Position numbers and translations under genes: made by a program
Shown here: positions 1 through 9,774 of the stretch, one piece after another
Numbering within the stretch: position 1 is the first letter of the stretch
How the letters are laid out: every line of letters starts with the position of its first letter
The notes under the pieces: generated by a model
Seen by the model: the letters and a program-made list of their open reading frames with translations, nothing else
Databases searched by the model: none
What the model was told of the DNA's origin: nothing
DNA from: Symbiodinium natans
Lineage: Eukaryota; Sar; Dinophyceae; Suessiales; Symbiodiniaceae
Assembly: GCA_905221605.1 (NCBI GenBank)
Contig: CAJNDS010000621.1
Span: 1 to 50,000 of the forward strand
Reading direction: 5' to 3'
DNA: 50,000 nucleotides

Positions 1-1830
1 TTTCCAATTTAAGGAATTTAAGGAATTTAAGCCCTTTAAATTCCTTAAATTCCTTAAAAAAGAAATACCGGCCCTATTTCCAATTTAAGGAATTTAAGGA
101 ATTTAAGCCGTTTAAATGCCTTAAATTCTTTAAAAAAAGAAATACCGGCCTTATTTCCAATTTAAGGAATTTAAAGAATTTAAAGGATTTATAAAATTTA
201 AATCGGCGGCCCCTATTTCAAAACCCAGGCCCCCAATTTAAATTTTATAAATTCCTTAAATTCTTTAAGTTCCTTAAAAAAGAAATACCGGCCCTATATC
301 CAATTTAAGGAATTTAAGGAATTTAAGGCCTTTAAATTCCTTAAATTCCTTAAAAAAGGAATGCCGGCCCTATTTCCAATTTAAGGAATTTAAGGAATTT
401 ACGCCCTTTAAATTCCTTAAATTCCTTAAAAAAGAAATGCCGGCCCTATTTCCAACTTAAGGAATTTAAAGGATTTATAAAATTTAAATCGGCGGCCCCT
501 ATTTCAAAACCCAGGCCACCCAATTTAAATTTTATAAATTCTTTAAATTCTTTAAATTCCTTAAAAAAGAAATGCAGGCCCTATTTCCAATTTAAGGAAT
601 TTAAGGAATTTAAGCCCTTTAAATTCCTTAAATTCCTTAAAAAAGAAATGCCGGGCCTATTTCCAATTTAAGGAATTTAAGCCCTTTAAATTCCTTAAAT
701 TCCTTAAAAAAGAAATACCGGCCCTATTTCCAATTTAAGGAATTTAAGGAATTTAAGCCCTTTAAATTCCTTAAATTCCTTAAAAAAGAAATACCGGCCC
801 TATTTCCAATTTAAGGAATTTAAAGAATTTAAAGGATTTATAGAATTTAAATCGGCGGCCCCTATTTCAAAACCCAGGCCACCCAATTTAAATTTTATAA
901 AGTCCTTAAATTCTTTAAATTCCTTAAAAAAGAAATACCGGCCCTATTTCCAATTTAAGGAATTTAAGGAATTTAAGCCCTTTAAATTCCTTAAATTCCT
1001 TAAAAAAGAAATACCGGCCCTATTTCCAATTTAAGGAATTTAAGGAATTTAAGCCATTTAAATTCCTTAAATTCTTTAAAAAAGAAATACCGGCCCTATT
1101 TCCAATTTAAGGAATTTAAAGAATTTAAAGGATTTATAAAATTTAAATCGGCGGCCCCTATTTCAAAACCCAGGCCCCCAATTTAAATTTTATAAATTCA
1201 TTAAATTCTTTAAATTCCTTAAAAAAGAAATACCTGCCCTATTTCCAATTTAAGGAATTTAAGGAATTTAAGCCCTTTAAATTCCTTAAATTCCTTAAAA
1301 AAGAAATGCCGGCCCTATTTCCAATTTAAGGAATTTAAGGAATTTAAGCCCTTTAAATTCCTTAAATTCCTTAAAAAAGAAATGCCGGCCCTATTTCCAA
1401 TTTAAGGAATTTAAGGAATTTAAAGGATTTATTAAATTTAAATCGGCGGCCCCTATTGCAAAACCCAGGCCCCCCAATTTAAATTTTATAAATTCCTTAA
1501 ATTCTTTAAATTCCTTAAAAAAGAAATACCGGCGCTATTTCCAATTTAAGGAATTTAAGGAATTTAAGCCCTTTAAATTCCTTAAATTCCTTAAAAAAGA
1601 AATACCGGCCCTATTTCCAATTTAAGGGATTTAAGGAATTTAAGCCCTTTAAATTCCTTAAATTCCATAAAAAAGAAATACCGGCCCTATTTCCAATTTA
1701 AGGAATTTAAGGAATTTAAGGCCTTTAAATCCCTTAAATTCCTTAAAAAAGAAATACCGGCCCTATTTCCAATTTAAGGAATTTCAAGCGTTTAAATTCC
1801 TTACATTCTTTTAAAAAAATAGTGCGCTTA
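1..1830. repeat. AT-rich palindromic satellite with higher-order structure
   Basis: Tandem array with a basic unit of about 76 bp. Each unit is an imperfect palindrome: AATTTAAGGAATTTAAGG-type sequence on the left arm and CCTTAAATTCCTTAA-type on the right, separated by GCCC, then a GAAATACCGGCCCTA spacer. A longer variant unit carries a TCGGCGGCCCCTATTTC centre at about 203, 489, 852, 1148 and 1443. Those centres are 286, 363, 296 and 295 bp apart, so long and short units alternate in a higher-order repeat. The array decays after about 1800. No gene is visible. Confidence 0.9.
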
Positions 1831-1924
1831 TTTCCGAAACCTTACAATCTAAACAAAACAAAGAGGATTGCCAAATAGTACATAAAGGTCCTTCGTACAT
1901 ACCCCTAAACTTGCACCCCTAAGC

Positions 1925-2009
1925 TCCTAAACCCTAAACCCTAAACCCTAAACCCTAAACCCTAAACCCTAAACCCTAAACCCCAAACCCTAAACCCCAA
2001 ACCCTAAGC
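1925..2009. repeat. CCCTAAA array
   Basis: About ten near-perfect copies of the 7-bp telomere-type unit with a few CCCCAAA variants. It is the first of many such arrays and starts about 100 bp after the satellite ends. Confidence 0.9.
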
Positions 2010-2324
2010 TCCTAAACCCTCTTCTCTGGATTCTGTAGCATCCATCCTTGTTTTGCATCTGAGGACTGCGCCGTGGTCCTGAAGACGCTCAAGTGCCACG
2101 GGCTCAGATGAATGGCGTTTAGGGTTTAGGGTTAGGGTTTAGGGTTTAGGGTTCAGGGAGGGCTCGTGGCTTTTCGTGGCTCAGCTGTGTGGTAAGTCTC
2201 TGGGGCTCATTTCAGTCCACCCCCTGAAATCCGCCCGAGGCCTCGACCCACGCGGTGAGCTCCCACCAGAACGGTACCCTGGACCATTGGCTTGCTGGAC
2301 GCAGGCGCCTCCTGTTTTTAACTG

Positions 2325-2442
2325 AGGGGTTTAGGGTTTAGGGTTTAGGGTTTAGGGTTTAGGGTTTAGGGTTTAGGGCTTAGGGCTTAGGGTTTAGGGT
2401 GTAGGGTTTAGGGTTTGGGGTTTGGGGTTTGGGGTTTGGGGT
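2325..2442. repeat. TTTAGGG array
   Basis: G-rich-strand telomere-like array of about 15 units, drifting to TTTGGGG at its right end. Its orientation is opposite to the array at 1925-2009. Confidence 0.9.
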
Positions 2443-2960
2443 TGATGGTTTTAGGGCTTGAGGGTCCAGGTTTTAAAAGAGAGAGGAGAAGGGATTAAGA
2501 GAGGGTTTCAGGGGTTTAGGGGTTTTCGGGGTTTCGGGTTCAGCGTTAGAAGGGTTTGGCTTACTTGTCAGTTTGGGTTCGGAAGGGGGGGTTGTGTAGG
2601 TTCCCAAGGATCAGGCTGACCTTCAGAACGCACGCCGTGATTGAACAGCAAGGGAGGAGGAGGAGTTTCTTTAGGGTTTAGGGTTTAGGGTTGAGGCTTC
2701 AGGGCTTAGGGTTTAGGGTTAGTTTGGGGCTTGTGGTTCGGGGGTCTAAGGTTGGATCTAGGGTTCCAGGTGCTAATTCTTCGTGGGCTCAGTGTTCTGG
2801 GTGCTGAAAAGGGTTAGGGCTTCGGGGTGTAGGCTGATGTGCTGCTAGGTGAGGGTGGTGAGATGGGGGCGTCTTGGGGGGTTTGGGGTTTGTGTGGGTG
2901 TCGGGATGGGCTCGTGATTTCCCTCAAACTTGGCCCGAGTCGTTAAGGAATAAGTAAGAG

Positions 2961-2961
<1 letters not shown>

Positions 2962-3002
<41 letters not shown>

Positions 3003-3053
3003 GGATGGAGAGGGAGGGAGAGGGAGGGAGAGGGAGGGAGAGGGAGGGACAGA
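2962..3053. repeat. GA / GGGA microsatellite
   Basis: (AG)n from about 2962, changing to GGGAGAGGGA-type repeats. A reading frame on the - strand across this stretch is only the translation of the repeat. Confidence 0.9.
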
Positions 3054-3569
3054 CAAATTGGGGCTCGTAACTTAGATTCAGAAGCCCTCAGCTCCAGAAG
3101 CCTTGCCCAAGAGGTGGAAACGATCATGGTGGAACTTATGGATCCAGACAAAATCCCTGAGGCGCAAGTGCATCGGGGGAGGGTTTGAAGCTTTTTCGGG
3201 GAAGTTGTGGGGCAACCTGTAACCCGAAGGCTCAAATGGCCCGGCCCCAGATAGCCCGAAGGCCCTAGAGGGTATGGTCTCTGAGCCTGAAAGCCCCGAA
3301 GCATGCTATCCCTAAACATGAGGCACCGGTCAGCGGAGTTCGCGGTTTTGAGTGATGTAGTGTGTGTATATAGATATATTATTTGATAATATATGTGGGG
3401 CTAAGTCATGGGAGCCTAACCGCTTCAACCCTTCCTTCCTTTCCTTCCTTGTTTCCTGTCGCTGTCTTGAAGTTGGCTTAAGAATTCTCATTTTGCCAAC
3501 CCCCAACCCCCAAACCCTAAACCCTAAACCTTAAACCCTAAACCCTAAACCCTAAACCCCACCGGAGAG

Positions 3570-3635
3570 GTCGACGTGCTGGCGCCGGCCACCCCGCCGC
3601 CTCGATCCCACCACCGGGTCTGGTCCCAGCACTTT
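3570..3635 (+). CDS. Putative host exon (22 codons)
   Basis: Exactly 22 open codons between an AG acceptor-like site (GGAGAG) and a GTTTAGGG donor-like start. The predicted peptide begins VDVLAPATPPP and ends VWSQHF. A CCCTAAA array precedes it and TTTAGGG follows. The family is not recognised; the exon is inferred only from the open frame, GC-rich third positions and splice-like edges. Confidence 0.4.
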
Positions 3636-3718
3636 GTTTAGGGGGCATTTGGGGTTTTAGGGTTTAGGGTTTAGGGTTTCGGGTTTCGGGTTTCGTTTGG
3701 GGTTGAGGGTTCAGGGTT

Positions 3719-3828
3719 GGGATGTTCCCCCCCTTTGTACGAACAGTCCTTATTAGGGATTATAATCGGCGGGGGTGCTGTGGTACGAGAATCGCTATTC
3801 AGGACGGTGAGTATAAGGGGAACTTCCC
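3719..3828. mobile_element. Fold-back MITE-like repeat, copy 1
   Basis: About 110 bp with diverged terminal inverted repeats. The left end is GGGATGTTCCCC followed by AACAGTCCTTAT; the right end reads AGGAC...AAGGGGAACTTCCC. The same layout recurs at 34468-34573. No coding capacity; it lies in a provisional intron. Confidence 0.55.
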
Positions 3829-4180
3829 CAAGGGGTTTCGTTGGGTTTAGGGTCAGAGTTAGCGGCTTTGAAAGGTTCCCCCAAACCCCAGCGCTGCAAC
3901 CCTGAACCCAAGGCCCAAAACCTTACAATGCCAAACTCTCACACGCAAGCACCCGAAGCCCAAAACCCGCACGTAGCACAGAACCCCAAAAGTAGGAACC
4001 CGAAATGAACCCTAAACCCTAAACCCTGAACCCTGAACCCTGAACCCAAAACCCTAAACCCTAAACCCTAAACCCTAAACCCTAAACCCTAAACCCTAAA
4101 CCCTGAACCCTAAACCCTAAACCCTAAACCCTATATAAACCCTAAACCCAAAACCGCAAGGTCAGGACCAGCCCTCTCAG

Positions 4181-4223
4181 CTGCGCGGTGCGTGGAATTG
4201 GGAGGATCCCAGAGCTGTTGCGG
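4181..4223 (+). CDS. Putative host exon (14 codons)
   Basis: A pyrimidine-rich acceptor (CCCTCTCAG) is followed by an open frame reading LRGAWNWEDPRAVA, then a GTTTGGG donor-like sequence. A CCCTAAA array lies upstream and TTTAGGG downstream. Family not recognised. Confidence 0.45.
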
Positions 4224-4581
4224 GTTTGGGCTTGGAGGGTTCTGGGTTTAGGGTTTAGGTTTTAGGTTTTGGGTTTTGGGTTTAGGGGTTTAGGGTTTTT
4301 AGGGCAATGATTCCCGAAAGAAGGGGGCTTCCCGTGTAGTGGTAGGAGCCCCGAACTCCGAACAAAGGGGCGCACACTTCTGATCACAGGAACGATGCGA
4401 TTCATTGAGCGCGTTTAGGGTGAAGCCGTGTGTTGGGTGTACCCGTAACCCTCCTCAACCGTAAACCCTAAACCCTAAACCCTAAACCCTAAACCCCAAA
4501 CCCCAAACCCCAAACCCTAAACCCCAAACCCTAAACCCTAAACCCAAACAAGAGTTTACAAGAGTTTGGAGGACGCTGCAG

Positions 4582-4623
4582 CCGAGACGGTCGCCGGCAG
4601 TCGCCATCTTCGACCCGCTCGAG
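4582..4623 (+). CDS. Putative host exon (14 codons)
   Basis: Between GCTGCAG and GTCAGG. In the frame with the most GC-ending codons it reads PRRSPAVAIFDPLE. Another phase is also open, so the frame is uncertain. Confidence 0.4.
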
Positions 4624-4784
4624 GTCAGGCTTTGCTGCCGTTCTGGTCTAGGCCCTTAAACCCTAAATCCTGAACCCCAAACCCTAAACCCTAAACCCCA
4701 AACCCTAAACCCTAAACCCCAAACCTGAAACCCCAAACCCTAACCCTACGCTCTAAGCCCTGAGCTTTCAAACCTAGACTCTAG

Positions 4785-4823
4785 ACCCTTGGGAGGAGTG
4801 TCGTGCCAAGTCCCTGCAGCACG
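4785..4823 (+). CDS. Putative host exon (13 codons)
   Basis: Bounded by CTCTAG and GTTTAGG, with 13 open codons reading TLGRSVVPSPCST. Its phase fits the exons at 4582-4623 and 4904-4966, since all are multiples of three. Weak evidence because of its size. Confidence 0.3.
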
Positions 4824-4903
4824 GTTTAGGATTTAGGGTTTAGGCTTAGGGTTTAGGGCTTAGGGCTTAGGGTTTAGGGCTTAGGGTTCAGTTTAGGATG
4901 TAG

Positions 4904-4966
4904 CAAAGCAGACAAGCCGCCAACATGACGAGCATCCCCGTGCTCCGTTGTACAGCTCGGCAACGA
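4904..4966 (+). CDS. Putative host exon (21 codons)
   Basis: Acceptor-like GATGTAG, 21 open codons (QSRQAANMTSIPV..., ending CTARQR), then a textbook GTGAGT donor. A CCCTAAA array of about twenty units follows. Family not recognised. Confidence 0.45.
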
Positions 4967-5002
4967 GTGAGTCCTAAACCCCCGCGCCCCAAGTCCTCAA
5001 CC

Positions 5003-5146
5003 CTGACCCTAAACCCTAAACCCTAAACCCTAAACCCTAAACCCTAAACCCTAAACCCTAAACCCTAAACCCTAAACCCTAAACCCTAAACCCTAAACCC
5101 TAAACCCTAAACCCTAAACCCCAAACCCCAAACCCTAAACCCTAAA
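5003..5146. repeat. CCCTAAA array, about 20 units
   Basis: One of the longest near-perfect runs in the window, drifting to CCCCAAA near its right end. It stops 8 bp before the GCAG acceptor of the next putative exon. Confidence 0.95.
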
Positions 5147-5154
5147 GCATGCAG

Positions 5155-5236
5155 CTTTCCGAGTTTTACTTTGTGCGAGCCCAGCCCAGGAGCTCGCCCG
5201 CCGAATTGCTGCCGGTGGAAGCCCCAGAGCTCACGG
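5155..5236 (+). CDS. Putative host exon (27 codons)
   Basis: GCATGCAG acceptor, 27 open codons plus one base, then GTTTAGGG as donor. The peptide begins LSEFYFVRAQPRSSP and ends VEAPELT. Codons are strongly GC-ending. One of the clearest exon islands; family not recognised. Confidence 0.55.
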
Positions 5237-5809
5237 GTTTAGGGTTCTTACCGTTTAGGGGTTGAGGGTTTGAGGGGTTTAGGGTTTAGGGTTTAAGGGG
5301 TTTTTAGGGTTTGGGGTTTAGGGTTCAGGGTTTAGGGTTTAGGGTTAGGGTTTTTAGGGCTTGGGGGTTTGGGGTTTAGGGTTTAGGGTTTAGGGTTTTT
5401 AGGGCTTGGGGGTTTGAGGTTTAGGGTCTATAGAGGTTCAGGGCTTTAGTGGTTTGCTCTCATGCCTGATGACTCCGGTCTCTTTTTGTTTTAGGGTTTA
5501 GGGTTTAGGGTTTAGGGTATTAGGGGTAAAAGGTCAGTTTTGGGTTTTCAGGGCTTCAGGGGATGCAGCCTGAAATGCTGAGGGGTTCAAGGCATATCTC
5601 GCGGTGTCATGCCTCCGTCTGAAGGTTTAGGGTTTAGGGTTTAGGGTTTGGGATTTAGGGGATTTGGGGTTCAGAAAGGGTTCGTTCGAGTTCAGGGTAC
5701 AAGGCGGTGCGGGCAAACAGGTTGCGCACCGCCCGCTTCCTGAGTCAAGAGTGCTGAGGCTCTTGTCTCTCACCGCACCGGAGCCCTCTGCCCTAAACTC
5801 TAGACTCTC

Positions 5810-6300
5810 AACCCTAAACCCTAAACTTTAAACTCTAAACCCTAACCTCTAAACTCTAAACTCCTGAGCCTTAAACTCTAAACCCCAAATTCTAAACCGT
5901 AAACTCTAACCCGAACTCCCATACCCTGAACCCCACATCCTGAACCCCAAACCCAAAGTCCGAAGCCCTAAGCCCCAAACCCTAAACCCTAAGCCCTAAA
6001 CCCTAAGCCCTAGAAGCCCTAAGCCCTCAAAGCCCTAGAAGCCCTAGAAGCCCTAGAAGCCCTAGAAGCCCTAGAAGCCCTAGAAGCCCTAGAAGCCCAA
6101 AGCCCTCAAAGCCCTCAACGCCTTCAAAGCCCTCAAAGCCCTAAGCCCTAAGCCCTAAACCCTAAGCCCTAAAGCCCTAAACCCTCAAAGCCCTAGAAGC
6201 CCTAGAAGCCCTAAACCCTAAACCCTAAACCCTAAACCCTAAACCCCCAAAACCCAAAACCCCCAAAACCCTAAGCCCTAGAAGCCCGAAGCCCCAAACC
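5810..6300. repeat. Degenerate CCCTAAA / AGCCCTAGA arrays
   Basis: C-rich telomere-like sequence that locally becomes a 9-bp AGCCCTAGA tandem repeat (about 6005-6100). It forms the 3' arm of the provisional intron beginning at 5237. Confidence 0.85.
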
Positions 6301-6325
6301 TTGTCTTGCTCTCTTCTTAATGCAG

Positions 6326-6394
6326 GCTGGTTTGCTGGCGCGCAGCACCTGGACCTCCGCAATGTTGAGGCCGAGAGCCAGCCCAGGGCTTCGC
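6326..6394 (+). CDS. Putative host exon (22 codons)
   Basis: Preceded by the best polypyrimidine tract and acceptor of this part (TCTTGCTCTCTTCTTAATGCAG in outline, 6303-6325). It is open for 22 codons (WFAGAQHLDLRNVEAE...) up to GTTTAGGG. Family not recognised. Confidence 0.5.
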
Positions 6395-6610
6395 GTTTAG
6401 GGTTTAGGGTTTGGGGTTTGGGGTTTAGGGTTTAGGGTTTGGGGTCCGGGGTCTTAGGGTTTGGGGTTTAGGGTTTGGGGCTTGGGGTTTAGTGGATTTA
6501 GGGTTTAGGGTTCAGGGTATGGGGTTCAGGGTTTAGGGTTTAGGGTTTGGGGTTTGGGGTTTAGGGTTTGGGGTTTAGGGCTTGGGGTTTGGGGTTTAGG
6601 GTTGGGGGTT
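6395..6610. repeat. TTTAGGG / TTTGGGG array
   Basis: Mixed TTTAGGG and TTTGGGG units on the + strand directly after the exon at 6326-6394. The apparent reading frame of G, V, W and L residues here is repeat translation. Confidence 0.9.
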
Positions 6611-7463
6611 AACATGGTTTCAGACATTTGCAACCTATGTAAAGGCTACCAGACACGAATGCCATCTTCGGGGGATATCCTTCCGGGCGAATGCAGGAGC
6701 GGAAGAGGTTTTGTCTTGATGATTCGATTATCACAGTTGTTATGCTGTCCGCCATTCTGATTACTGCCATGACCCTTGATGCTCTAGTGCGCTTTTGGGC
6801 CTAGGGTTTAGGGAGCTTTAAACTTTTGCACCTTGAACAGCAAGAACGTCCTAAACCCTAAGCCCTAAAGCAGCCCTAAGCTCCAAACCCGATGGGGTCC
6901 CAGATTAGGTCCCTCCTACACAACAACCCCCAGAATCAAGGACTCTTCTCCAGCCTATCAGGGTCTGTATCCAGGCTAGGGTTCAGGGTTTAGAGTTTAG
7001 CTTGTCGGGTTTCTTCGCATGTTGCCCCCTTTGCAGGCCTATCAAGGTTCAGGGAGTTTAGGGGTTCGTAGAGGGTTTAGGGTGCTTCATGGAGGCCTAA
7101 GTAATAAAGCCTTATCAGGAACCACAAGCCCGAGCCCTGCAACCGAAGCCTGTCAATCGCACGTGGAGGCTGCGCGCATGGATGGCCACTTCATTGCTCC
7201 TTGGCACGAGCTTTGTCGCCCGAAGCCCTAGAAGACCCTTCCTAAACCATATGGGGGTTGCCGGAAACAGGGGATCCCCAATAGAGATCCCCAAATAGTA
7301 GCATCCCCTTATAAGAAGGAGCCCAATATCACAAGTTTGCAGCATCATCTTTTTGAAGTATACATATATAACCGCATGTGTAGATGCTAAAAAAGCACAA
7401 CTAGATATACATGAGCTAACATGCATGAAAATCCATAATTGGTTTGCGGGTGGGGGGGGGGGG

Positions 7464-7957
7464 AAAAAATATGTAAAAGGGGGTTTCACAGGCTAAGGCT
7501 TCAGGGTTATATCGCTACCCACTTGCCCCCCAGCTCTGCTTTTTCTTGACCCTGCCCCCTTATTTAGTTCTATGTTCTTTCGCTACCTGTTGCATTTCCT
7601 AAGCCCAGTTTCCCCGTATTTCCCGCCGAATTTTTAGCCCCAACTTTTTACCATCCCCTCATTCGTTTTCTCTCGTTTCCCGCCTTATCCATTATCCATA
7701 GGGGATTCTAAGGACAAGCTACCTCATTCATTCCGCAAAACCTACAAATAACAACACCCCTAAAATTTAATCTATCCACCTTATGCGTTCCTATATTCTT
7801 AAAGTCCTTCCCATATCATTGTTTGAATGTTTGTTGTTGTTATGATTTATAGCAACAATAAACCTAATTTCTTCCCCATATCTCCCCCTTCTTCGTTTCA
7901 GTCTTTTCCCAACTTCTCAAGCTTCTGGGGCTTCCCGTGTTATAGTTAGTCCTTTTG
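7464..7957 (+). repeat. Left terminal inverted repeat of the element
   Basis: It begins AAAAAATATGTAAAAGG just after twelve G bases and ends about TAGTCCTTTTG. It matches the reverse complement of 29039-29531 almost base for base over 493-494 bp. Differences are one A in the terminal run and a few substitutions near the inner end. Such repeats are the expected ends of a protein-primed replicating element. Confidence 0.95.
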
Positions 7958-8107
7958 GTAAAGGTTTCATATTTGAAGAAGACGCTCAACGACTACAACA
8001 ACTTCGAAGAGGCACGTCTGGCATGTCTTAACGTTTCAGTCAGTCGATGCTTTCAGTTCTGACATTGACAAGCAACTCGTGAGCATGAGCACATTTGCTT
8101 TACAATG

Positions 8108-8128
8108 GTAGCAATTCGGCTTTCAAAG
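8108..8128 (+). other. Possible decayed spliced-leader relic
   Basis: GTAGCAATTCGGCTTTCAAAG resembles the dinoflagellate spliced leader from its GTAGCC onwards, but only if gaps are allowed. It lies 46 bp before the start codon of the intronless ubiquitin-like gene. Weak on its own. Confidence 0.2.
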
Positions 8129-8174
8129 CACAATCCCCGCATTCTTTCGTTCGCTTTGCTTCTACCACTTGAGC

Positions 8175-9362
8175 ATGGCGACTTTGTCCGAGATTGTCCC
8201 CGAGCTTTCCATGAGTGCTTCCGCGGGCGGCAGTGGTGATGACCCAGAAGACCAGAAGAACCCAATTCCTACCATTTCCCCCGATGTCACTGACGACGAG
8301 GAGAGCGACGACTTCAACACAGACGAGGAGAATGCACTCACCAAGGCAGTGAAGGAGATGAGCCTCGATGAGAAGGAGACCTTGAAAAAACGCTACGACA
8401 AGCAGATGGAGACGTTGAAGGCAAAGCAGACCATCGTCAGCATGGAGCTTCGCAAGCACCTTCGCGAGATTAAGAAGGAGGAGACCAAAGAGAGGAAGGA
8501 GCAGAAAATCGAGGAGAAGAAGGCGAAGACGAAGGAGAGCCGTGAGGCAAAGGTGACGGTGAACATCGTGTTTCAGGGGCGGACATACTCCATCAGCATT
8601 TCGTTGATGCGTGGCATTGGTCACCTTCGCGACCGCTTCTTTGAGGATGCCGCGATTTCCCAGAAGCAGGGCAAGGACATCATGTTCACCTTCGGCGACG
8701 TGAATCTCTTTGAGACCTACCACGCCAGAAAAAGCTTGCGCGAGGTTGGTATCGTGGACGGCTCGGTGGTCTACGCTTCGATTCGCGGAGTTGGAGGAGG
8801 CTTCCGTCGAACCATCAAGTCGCATCTGAAACCAGATGCTGCGAAGGCGGCTTTGAAAGAGAAAATCAACGATGACTACAAGGTTGTCTTTACGCCCACG
8901 TGTGACTTCCCCGAGAGCTTCCAGACCTACCTCACTGAGATGCGTCAGTCCATGGCAGAGATAAAGTTGTTGCAGTCCAACGTGAACTTCCCGCTCATCG
9001 AGTTGGCATTGAAACAGTTGTCGGTGGAGAACCTCCAGTTGCTCCTTGACATTCTGAAGGTTTCGGAGGGCAAGCGCAGAGGCACAAGCGAGGAGAGGCT
9101 TCACAGAGCCTTGTCCGTTGTCTTCCCGAAGATGTGCTCAATGGGTGACTGCATCAAGGCTATCGAGGCATTGCAGGGGGACATGACCATCCAACTGTTC
9201 GAGATGTTCATCGACCACTATGGCGTCTTCAGGAACGGGGAAATGGTCATCAATGCTGTCGGCTTCATGGAAGACGTGAAGAAAGAGCTTATCAAACGTG
9301 AAATCTCAACCCCGGCAGATGAGCACTTCAAGACCAACGATGCTTCGTGTGTCGCGTTCTGA
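8175..9362 (+). CDS. Ubiquitin-like-domain protein with coiled coil and CaaX-like end (cargo gene)
   Basis: 395 aa from the ATG at 8175 (context GAGCATGG); no ATG lies further upstream in frame. Residues about 1-55 are acidic and Ser/Asp-rich, and 58-125 form a Lys/Glu-rich coiled coil. Residues about 127-209 resemble ubiquitin: a TVNIVFQGRTYSISI-type first hairpin, and an end reading SVVYASIRGVGGG where ubiquitin ends LRGG. The chain continues about 185 residues past that GGG, so it is not mature ubiquitin. The last four residues, CVAF, fit a prenylation (CaaX) signal. The gene is GC-rich with GC-ending codons, unlike the AT-rich element genes, and has no intron although nearby host exons are tiny. 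I infer a captured host gene, possibly retrogene-derived; its substrate or partner is unknown. Confidence 0.75.
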   Translation: MATLSEIVPELSMSASAGGSGDDPEDQKNPIPTISPDVTDDEESDDFNTDEENALTKAVKEMSLDEKETLKKRYDKQMETLKAKQTIVSMELRKHLREIKKEETKERKEQKIEEKKAKTKESREAKVTVNIVFQGRTYSISISLMRGIGHLRDRFFEDAAISQKQGKDIMFTFGDVNLFETYHARKSLREVGIVDGSVVYASIRGVGGGFRRTIKSHLKPDAAKAALKEKINDDYKVVFTPTCDFPESFQTYLTEMRQSMAEIKLLQSNVNFPLIELALKQLSVENLQLLLDILKVSEGKRRGTSEERLHRALSVVFPKMCSMGDCIKAIEALQGDMTIQLFEMFIDHYGVFRNGEMVINAVGFMEDVKKELIKREISTPADEHFKTNDASCVAF

Positions 9363-9418
9363 GCGCGTAGTTCCCTTTACGCGATTTCGCCACCGTTGCC
9401 AGTCAGACCACCCGAAAT

Positions 9419-9774
9419 AGGGGACTTTACCGCCCAAAGTAGGGGGACTTTACCGCCCAAAGTAGGGGGACTTTACCGCCCAAAGTAGGGGGACTTTACC
9501 GCCCAAAGTAGGGGGACTTTACCGCCCAAAGTAGGGGGACTTTACCGCCCAAAGTAGGGGGACTTTACCGCCAAAGTAGGGGGACTTTACCGCCCAAAGT
9601 AGGGGGACTTTACCGCCCAAAGTAGGGGGACTTTACCGCCCAAAGTAGGGGGACTTTACCGCCCAAAGTAGGGGGACTTTACCGCCCAAAGTAGGGGGAC
9701 TTTACCGCCCAAAGTAGGGGGACTTTACCGCCCAAAGTAGGGGGACTTTACTGCCCAAAGTAGGGGGACTTCGC
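9419..9774 (+). repeat. 23-bp tandem repeat, about 15 copies
   Basis: The unit contains GGGGGACTTTACCGCCCAAA followed by GTA. Copies are nearly identical; one lacks a C (about 9571), one has CTG for CCG (about 9752), and the last is partial. Within the unit AAAGT and ACTTT can pair around AGGGGG. The array lies 60 bp after the stop of the ubiquitin-like gene. Function unknown. Confidence 0.95.

Larger units (their letters stand above)
1831..7463. other. Host mosaic of telomere-like arrays and short exons
   Basis: Degenerate CCCTAAA and TTTAGGG arrays switch strand many times, with 40-150 bp unique islands between them. Several islands are open in one frame and bounded by splice-like sequences; these are listed separately. 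The stretches 2160-3500, 5240-6320 and 6400-7463 otherwise hold only decayed telomere-like repeats, a GA microsatellite and unique sequence in which I see no convincing gene. Short reading frames made of telomere-like repeats are not genes. Confidence 0.7.

Noticed and set aside
1925-5146. A true chromosome end
   Set aside because: Arrays are short, degenerate, switch strand repeatedly and lie between unique islands, so they are interstitial telomere-like repeats.
6554-6760. Gly/Val/Leu/Trp-rich open frame
   Set aside because: It is the translation of TTTAGGG/TTTGGGG repeats; similar frames at 32574-33011 (-), 32796-33164 and 43130-43315 are rejected for the same reason.
8100-9104. Long - strand frame opposite the ubiquitin-like gene
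   Set aside because: Leu-rich antisense shadow caused by the GC-ending codons of the real gene; no domain visible.
9419-9774. NF-kappaB-like GGGGACTTT sites or a CRISPR array
   Set aside because: The similarity to the NF-kappaB site is coincidental within a tandem repeat, and units are contiguous without variable spacers.
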